Shown here piece by piece: positions 7,138 through 10,890 of a DNA stretch of 10,890 nt. The notes below the pieces were generated by a model. It did not search any database. It saw only the letters and a program-made list of their open reading frames with translations, and was not told where the DNA came from. Positions within the stretch are counted from its first letter, which is position 1. Each line of letters starts with the position of its first letter. The stretch is from positions 1-10,890 of the forward strand of contig JAJRCO010000352.1 in assembly GCA_028678905.1 (NCBI GenBank), in the 5' to 3' direction. Position numbers and translations under genes: made by a program. The DNA comes from Methanomicrobiales archaeon (lineage in GTDB: Archaea > Halobacteriota > Methanomicrobia > Methanomicrobiales > JACTUA01).

Positions 7138-7177
7138 TGGATCCATTGATCCAGGACGCTCATCAGTCGTTTTTTTT
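7138..7177 (+). terminator. Hairpin plus U8, probable end of the CBS transcript
   Basis: TGGATC (7138-7143) pairs with GATCCA (7148-7153) around a CATT loop, and a run of eight T follows at 7170-7177. Archaeal termination depends mainly on the U run. The stretch 7045-7273 contains no gene that I can support. Confidence 0.5.
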
Positions 7178-7241
7178 CAGTCAATCCGCGCTATCGTGGC
7201 GATCGTCTTTCCTACAGGAGACAAGCATCCGAAGCACCGAA

Positions 7242-7250
7242 TTCTTTAAG
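7242..7250 (+). promoter_or_regulatory. Candidate TATA box of the channel gene
   Basis: TTCTTTAAG at 7242-7250 is centred about 28 nt before the ATG at 7274. There is no SD in front of that ATG (CACCTGTTACTACCATGC), so box and start together suggest a leaderless or nearly leaderless mRNA, unlike the SD-led CBS genes. Confidence 0.4.
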
Positions 7251-7273
7251 TCATCCACCTGTTACTACCATGC

Positions 7274-8092
7274 ATGGCCCTGACATCCTCGCTTTTCCGC
7301 GTCTATGTCCTCCTCATCGTGGCGGTAATCGTAATCGGGGTCCCCGGTTTCATGGTCACGGAGGGGCTCTCGGCTATCGATGCTCTGTATTTCTGTGTGG
7401 TCACCATTGCCACAGTCGGGTATGGTGATATCCATCCCATAACCACTCAGGGTAAGGTTCTGGCCATGTTTGTGATTGTGGTTGGGGTCGGAAGTTTTGT
7501 CGGGGTAGTGGTAAATTCCCTGGAAGTCTTTTTTAACCGCAGAGACCAGCAGGTCCGGCTCAATAAACTGAATCTGCTTGTAGGAGCGTTCTTCAGCGAG
7601 ATAGGGATGAAACTACTGGTAAGGTTTTGCCGGCTCGATCCAGAGATCGAAGAGATCCGCCACGATCTCATCGTTACCGGAGAATGGACTGATTCTGCAT
7701 TTAAAAGGGTCAGCGCTACCCTCCATGCCCGGGGATACCGCCTGGACATGAAACGGGCGGATCTAAAAGAGCTTCGCGAATTTCTTTTCCAGAGAAGGGA
7801 TTTTCTACTCCGGCTCCTTGAAAATCCGATGGTCTTTGAGCAGGAGCAGTTTACGGAGGCACTCCAGGCCCTTTTTCATCTTGCAGAGGAGCTCGGCTAC
7901 CGGGGGACGATTGAGGACCTGCCTGAATCGGACCTCGAACATCTTGCCAACGATATGAGGCGAAGTTACCGACTGATCGCGCTGGAATGGCTGGACTACA
8001 TGCAATACCTGAAAGAGTCATATCCATACCTCTTCTCTCTAGCCATGCGGACGAACCCTTTCGACAAATTCGCATCCCCGGTCGTGGAATAA
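7274..8092 (+). CDS. Two-TM potassium channel with unrecognised C-terminal domain
   Basis: A 272-aa membrane protein. TM1 about 7-29, pore helix and selectivity filter about 35-52 with TVGYGD at 47-52 (preceded by TIA), TM2 about 62-86 with the glycine-rich GVGSFVG where a gating hinge is expected. This is the pore of a tetrameric 2TM K+ channel (Ion_trans_2 family). The remaining 185 residues are cytoplasmic, charged and mostly helical in appearance. They lack the Rossmann GxGxxG of an RCK/TrkA-N domain and I cannot assign them; a FFNRRDQQVRLNKLNLLVG segment follows TM2 directly. It could be a gating or tetramerisation domain. The gene has its own TATA-like box and a clear gap from the CBS cluster, so it is a neighbour, not evidently a member of that operon. 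Confidence 0.9.
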   Translation: MALTSSLFRVYVLLIVAVIVIGVPGFMVTEGLSAIDALYFCVVTIATVGYGDIHPITTQGKVLAMFVIVVGVGSFVGVVVNSLEVFFNRRDQQVRLNKLNLLVGAFFSEIGMKLLVRFCRLDPEIEEIRHDLIVTGEWTDSAFKRVSATLHARGYRLDMKRADLKELREFLFQRRDFLLRLLENPMVFEQEQFTEALQALFHLAEELGYRGTIEDLPESDLEHLANDMRRSYRLIALEWLDYMQYLKESYPYLFSLAMRTNPFDKFASPVVE

Positions 8093-8141
8093 AGCAGATG
8101 GACCAAAAGTGGGACCAGAAGGTCCGTCTGTCTTTACCATA

Positions 8142-8262
8142 TTCGGTCCGGCAGCATGGGGTCTTGCATCCCTAAACCTTTCAAGACCCGAAAGGAAATC
8201 CTGATCAAATCGTGGGAAATAAGACGATGGACCTCCCGATCATTGATTGTGATCGGACCGAA
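8142..8262 (+). repeat. Nested, partly alternative inverted repeats in the channel-transporter gap
   Basis: TTCGGTCCG (8142-8150) is perfectly complementary to CGGACCGAA (8254-8262), enclosing the 8159-8189 hairpin. A third stem, CCGATCA (8236-8242) with TGATCGG (8250-8256), shares bases with the outer stem, so the two cannot form together. The gap holds no gene that I can support on either strand. Confidence 0.4.
8159..8189 (+). repeat. Perfect 8-bp inverted repeat after the channel gene
   Basis: GGGTCTTG (8159-8166) is perfectly complementary to CAAGACCC (8182-8189) with a 15-nt loop. No U run follows, so it is a hairpin of unknown purpose, perhaps a 3'-end stabiliser of the channel mRNA. 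A smaller GGACC-AGAA-GGTCC hairpin lies before it at 8112-8125, followed by a T-rich GTCTGTCTTT. Confidence 0.5.
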
Positions 8263-8285
8263 CGGAAGATTCTTGGTAATCTGAC

Positions 8286-8326
8286 TATATGTTTCCGGGG
8301 ACATTTTCAACCGTCAGATTAATATT
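8286..8326 (+). promoter_or_regulatory. Two candidate TATA boxes of the MFS gene
   Basis: TATAT at 8286-8290 and TTAATATT at 8319-8326 are both box-A-like. The second is centred about 29 nt before the ATG at 8352, which would give a leaderless transcript for that start; the first would give a leader of about 40 nt. Neither ATG (8331 or 8352) has an SD. Confidence 0.35.
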
Positions 8327-8351
8327 CTAAATGATTAATAATGACAATTAT

Positions 8352-9599
8352 ATGGAAGAGGAATCCCGCGATCTGCAGCTCTTTGGAATGACCCCGGAAA
8401 AAGGAAGATGGGGTCTGATACTGGTGGGATTGATCATCAATCTCTGCCTGGGCAGCATCTATTCCTGGAGCGTTTTTGTCAATCCGCTCACCACGTTTTT
8501 TACTACGGAGCTCCATCAGACGGTCACTGCTGCGGAGGTGCTCCTACCGTTCTCCGTCTTTCTCGCGTTCTTTGCCATCGCCATGCCGCTGACCGGGAAG
8601 TATATTGATACCTTTGGTCCACGGAACATAACTATCGTAGGAGGGATCCTAACCGGCCTTGGCTGGTTGCTGGCATCCATCGTTACTTCTGTCCAGATGC
8701 TGTACCTGGTGTACGGGGTAGTCGGAGGAATCGGAGTGGGTATTGCCTACGGGGTGCCGGTCGCTGTCGCCGCCCGCTGGTTCCCGGACCGGCGCGGCCT
8801 GGCCACCGGCCTCACCGTGCTGGGTTTCGGTTTCTCCGCCTTCTTCATCGCAAATATAGCCGGTTATTTCATCTCTTCTACGGGGGTGATGAACACATTC
8901 CGCATCTTCGGAATCGGTTTCATCGTCCTGATCATCCTGCTTGCGCTGCCGCTCCGCTTCCCTCCTGCGGGGTGGGCCCCTGCAGGCTGGGCGGCCCCTG
9001 CACCCGCGGCCGGCGCGATCTCCTGCGAATGCAACCGAAGTGAGATGATCCGCACATCTGCTTTCTACGGCCTGTGGTTATGCTATTTCATCGGCTGCCT
9101 TGCAGGGCTCACCGCTATCTCCATTGCCAAACCCGTAGGCACAGAAGTGGTAGCGATCGAAAGCGGGCTCGCCACGCTCCTCGTCGGTTTTTTTGCGATT
9201 TTCAACGGTGGAGGCAGGCCCGTTTTCGGTTCGCTCACCGACTGGCTGAAACCCCGCAACACCGCCATTCTCTCGTTCGTCCTCATCGGGGCGGCCTCTC
9301 TGTTGATGTGGCAGGTTCCCACCGTGCCAGTGTACATACTGTCTTTCGCTATTCTCTGGGGGTGCCTGGGAGGCTGGTTGGCCATCGCCCCCACCACCAC
9401 GGGCACCTTTTTTGGTACCTGTGACTACCCCCGCTGCTATGGCGTGGTCTTCCTGGCTTATGGAGCGGGGGCGATTGTCGGACCTATGCTGGCCGGATTC
9501 ATCAGGGGATCCACCGGGTCCTATCTGGGAGTGTTCCCCTACGTGGCAATCCTCTCCCTCATCGGCCTGATCGTGGCGTTCCTGTCCCTGCGCCGGTAA
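8352..9599 (+). CDS. MFS transporter, oxalate/formate antiporter (OFA) family
   Basis: A 415-aa integral membrane protein with about 12 predicted TM helices in two halves, the normal size for the family. OFA-type hallmarks: INLCLGSIYSWSVFVNPL in TM1; the TM4-5 region containing GIGVGIAYGVPVAVAARWFP followed by DRRGLATG at residues about 146-153; and the proline-rich PPAGWAPAGW (about 204-213) at the start of the central loop. The loop continues with an Ala/Pro stretch and CEC before the second half. The family carries organic anions such as oxalate, formate or lactate; substrate cannot be read from sequence, although formate would make sense in a methanogen (inference). An in-frame ATG at 8331 would add seven AT-rich residues (MINNDNY); 8352 is preferred from TATA spacing and because known members begin close to the LFGM...EKGRW segment. 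It is followed by a T7 run. Confidence 0.9.
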   Translation: MEEESRDLQLFGMTPEKGRWGLILVGLIINLCLGSIYSWSVFVNPLTTFFTTELHQTVTAAEVLLPFSVFLAFFAIAMPLTGKYIDTFGPRNITIVGGILTGLGWLLASIVTSVQMLYLVYGVVGGIGVGIAYGVPVAVAARWFPDRRGLATGLTVLGFGFSAFFIANIAGYFISSTGVMNTFRIFGIGFIVLIILLALPLRFPPAGWAPAGWAAPAPAAGAISCECNRSEMIRTSAFYGLWLCYFIGCLAGLTAISIAKPVGTEVVAIESGLATLLVGFFAIFNGGGRPVFGSLTDWLKPRNTAILSFVLIGAASLLMWQVPTVPVYILSFAILWGCLGGWLAIAPTTTGTFFGTCDYPRCYGVVFLAYGAGAIVGPMLAGFIRGSTGSYLGVFPYVAILSLIGLIVAFLSLRR

Positions 9600-9617
9600 C
9601 GCTCGATTCTTCGCCTC

Positions 9618-9627
9618 TTTTTTTATC
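9618..9627 (+). promoter_or_regulatory. T7 run: MFS terminator and/or TATA box of the DHS-family gene
   Basis: TTTTTTTATC lies 19-28 nt after the MFS stop. The U7 can end the upstream transcript, and the TTTTTTATC can act as box A for the next gene, placing its start near 9650 with an SD-like GAGGT at 9655-9659. Which role is real cannot be told from sequence. Confidence 0.35.
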
Positions 9628-9671
9628 CTCAACCCTTATTACCCTCCCGCTAAAAGAGGTATGGGAATTGT

Positions 9672-10658
9672 ATGAAGCCCCGGCAACCGGTGATACCAAC
9701 GAGCAATGTGGCAGATCTACTTAGGTCGATGAGCCTCACCGGCTTCCAGGGAAGGAGACTGGGGGAATCGGTCGAGGTCTGGTCCCGGATGATCCGGGAT
9801 CCGGAGTGCACCATCTTCTTCGGGCTCTCCGGAGCCATGATTCCGGCCGGGATGCAGGCCTGTGTCACGGAATTGATCCGCCATCGCTACATTGACGTAA
9901 TCGTGTCGACCGGTGCCAATGTGTTCCATGACCTCTGTGAACACCTGGGTATCCGCCACTACCTTGGATATCACCACGCGGATGATCAGGTCCTGTTCGA
10001 ACAGGGAATAGACCGCATCTATGACGTCTTTGCCTACGAGGAAGAGTTTCGGGGGGTGGACCAGTTCATCGCTCGTTTTGCTCGGGATATCGCCCCCTAC
10101 CGGGGGTCCTCTCCTGATTTCGTGGAGAGACTGGGCCGGAAGATCATCGCGGAAAGACCGCAGGGAACCTCCTTTGTCTCAGAAGCGGTGAACCACGGTG
10201 TCCCCATCTTCGTCCCCGCTCTATGTGATTCTTCCATCGGAATAGGATTGGTCATTGCCCGCCGGCAGGGTGTGGAGGTCGATGTAGATCAGATTGCAGA
10301 TACCGACCAGATTACCAAGCTGGTAGAAAATGCAAAAAAGACCGGTGTGGTTTATGTCGGGGGTGGTGTACCGAAAAACTTCATCCAGCAGACCCAGGTG
10401 ATCGCGTCCATCCACAATCAGCAGCGCCGTGGGCACGATTACGCCATCCAGTACACCACCGACGCCCCCCACTGGGGCGGCCTCTCCGGATGCACCTTTG
10501 AGGAGGCGATCAGCTGGGGAAAAGAGGCCCCGGAAGCGCCCCGGGTGCAGTGCTTCTGTGACGCCACCATCTCCCTGCCTCTGGTCACCTCTGCCCTGAT
10601 CGCCCGCGGCGAGGTGCGGGGCAACACCACAATCATTAATACGGCTCCCCCCAGATAA
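9672..10658 (+). CDS. dys: Deoxyhypusine synthase family protein
   Basis: A 328-aa cytosolic protein. True deoxyhypusine synthase moves the aminobutyl group of spermidine, with NAD, to a lysine of translation factor aIF5A, the first step to hypusine. The active-site lysine lies in EEAISWGKEAPEA, K284, matching the SWGK lysine of the human enzyme. Also seen: VGGGVPKNFIQQTQ (229-242), VPALCDSSIGIGL (181-193) and STGANVFHDL (79-88), the NAD-site loop that reads TTAGG-like in the eukaryotic enzyme. The STGAN...HDL form marks a subgroup found in archaea and bacteria, sometimes named DHS-like or DHS 2, so the polyamine donor or acceptor might differ. ATG 9672 is the only reasonable start; an ATG at 9661 is stopped after four codons. 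No aIF5A gene is in the window. Confidence 0.88.
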   Translation: MKPRQPVIPTSNVADLLRSMSLTGFQGRRLGESVEVWSRMIRDPECTIFFGLSGAMIPAGMQACVTELIRHRYIDVIVSTGANVFHDLCEHLGIRHYLGYHHADDQVLFEQGIDRIYDVFAYEEEFRGVDQFIARFARDIAPYRGSSPDFVERLGRKIIAERPQGTSFVSEAVNHGVPIFVPALCDSSIGIGLVIARRQGVEVDVDQIADTDQITKLVENAKKTGVVYVGGGVPKNFIQQTQVIASIHNQQRRGHDYAIQYTTDAPHWGGLSGCTFEEAISWGKEAPEAPRVQCFCDATISLPLVTSALIARGEVRGNTTIINTAPPR

Positions 10659-10677
10659 CATTAGCACCATTCATGGA

Positions 10678-10696
10678 GCGGTGGATCCCGCACCGC
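10678..10696 (+). repeat. 6-bp hairpin between the DHS-family gene and tRNA-Ser
   Basis: GCGGTG (10678-10683) pairs with CACCGC (10691-10696) around a 7-nt loop. No U run follows. It may be a 3' end of the upstream mRNA or a processing signal before the tRNA; I see no convincing TATA box for the tRNA. Confidence 0.3.
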
Positions 10697-10722
10697 GAGT
10701 ATCGAAAGATGCGAGATTCCCT

Positions 10723-10808
10723 GTTGAGGTAGCCAAGCCTGGTATGGCGCAGGTTTGCTAAACCTGTGTCCCCTGCGGGACTCGAGGGTTCAAATCCCTC
10801 CCTCAGCG
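10723..10808 (+). tRNA. tRNA-Ser (anticodon GCT)
   Basis: An 86-nt class II tRNA folds cleanly. Acceptor GTTGAGG pairs with CCTCAGC (one T-G pair), D stem GCC/GGC, anticodon stem CAGGT/ACCTG with loop TTGCTAA (anticodon GCT at 10757-10759), a long variable arm GTCCC-CTGC-GGGAC typical of serine tRNAs, T stem GAGGG/CCCTC with loop TTCAAAT, and discriminator G. CCA is not encoded and there is no intron. It reads AGC and AGU codons. Confidence 0.95.
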
Positions 10809-10841
10809 CTCAAGCTCACATCCACGGAATGGAGGGTTTGG

Positions 10842-10890
10842 ATGGCAAAAGAGACCAAGGAAAGCAAACCGGCAAAAGAGACGAAGGCGG
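10842..10890 (+). CDS. Start of an unidentified Lys/Glu-rich protein (cut by window edge)
   Basis: ATG at 10842 follows a clear GGAGG (10831-10835) at a 6-nt spacing, and 16 codons are visible, reading MAKETKESKPAKETKA. The composition (Lys, Glu, Ala, Pro) suggests a disordered basic-acidic N-terminal extension, as occurs on some archaeal ribosomal proteins. A tRNA-Ser just before a ribosomal-protein cluster beginning with S13 is an order I associate with euryarchaea, so rps13 with an extension is a guess; nothing in the visible residues proves it. Confidence 0.6.
   Translation, partial: MAKETKESKPAKETKA

Noticed and set aside
9078..9632. A 184-codon minus-strand frame opposite the MFS gene
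   Set aside because: Gly/Glu/Arg-rich mirror of a GC-rich membrane protein gene; the plus frame has TM helices and OFA motifs.
1..10890. CRISPR arrays, transposases, integrase sites or rRNA
   Set aside because: No regularly spaced repeats, transposase-like proteins, terminal repeats or rRNA segments were seen; the one tRNA is not flanked by an obvious att duplication.

Overview
The window looks like a chromosomal segment of a euryarchaeon, most probably a methanogen of the Methanomicrobiales. The grounds are a class I (archaeal-type) lysyl-tRNA synthetase, a deoxyhypusine synthase-family gene, a GTPase/DUF2073/Zn-ribbon trio typical of Euryarchaeota, archaeal TATA-like boxes instead of -35/-10 promoters, SD sequences matching GGAGGTG, a tRNA-Ser without encoded CCA, and a large set of CBS-only proteins of the kind common in methanogens. 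The order-level placement is inference.

Left part (1-2964, all minus strand): the C-terminally truncated lysS (starting at TTG 1442), preceded on the same strand by a tight three-gene operon. That operon encodes an Era-like small GTPase, a DUF2073 protein and a C4 zinc-ribbon protein, matching the ArvA-ArvB-ArvC (OapA-OapB-OapC) set that has been linked to extracellular vesicle formation in Haloferax.

Centre (3018-7044, plus strand): a divergent promoter region, then five consecutive genes that encode almost nothing but CBS domains (2+4+4+4+4 = 18 domains), two of the junctions being ATGA overlaps. The first also carries a C-terminal C4 zinc ribbon. None has an enzymatic or membrane domain, so they look like a multi-component nucleotide-sensing module. 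The ligand and target are unknown. This is the most unusual part of the window.

Right part (7045-10890, plus strand): a gap with a terminator-like hairpin plus U8; a two-TM potassium channel with a TVGYGD filter and a large C-terminal domain I do not recognise (not RCK); a gap of about 240-260 bases with nested inverted repeats; an OFA-family MFS transporter; a deoxyhypusine synthase-family protein; tRNA-Ser(GCU); and the first 16 codons of a Lys/Glu-rich protein.

The window therefore mixes translation genes (lysS, the DHS-family gene, tRNA-Ser) with a membrane/signalling block (arv operon, CBS cluster, channel, transporter). A functional link between the CBS cluster and its neighbours is suggested only by position.
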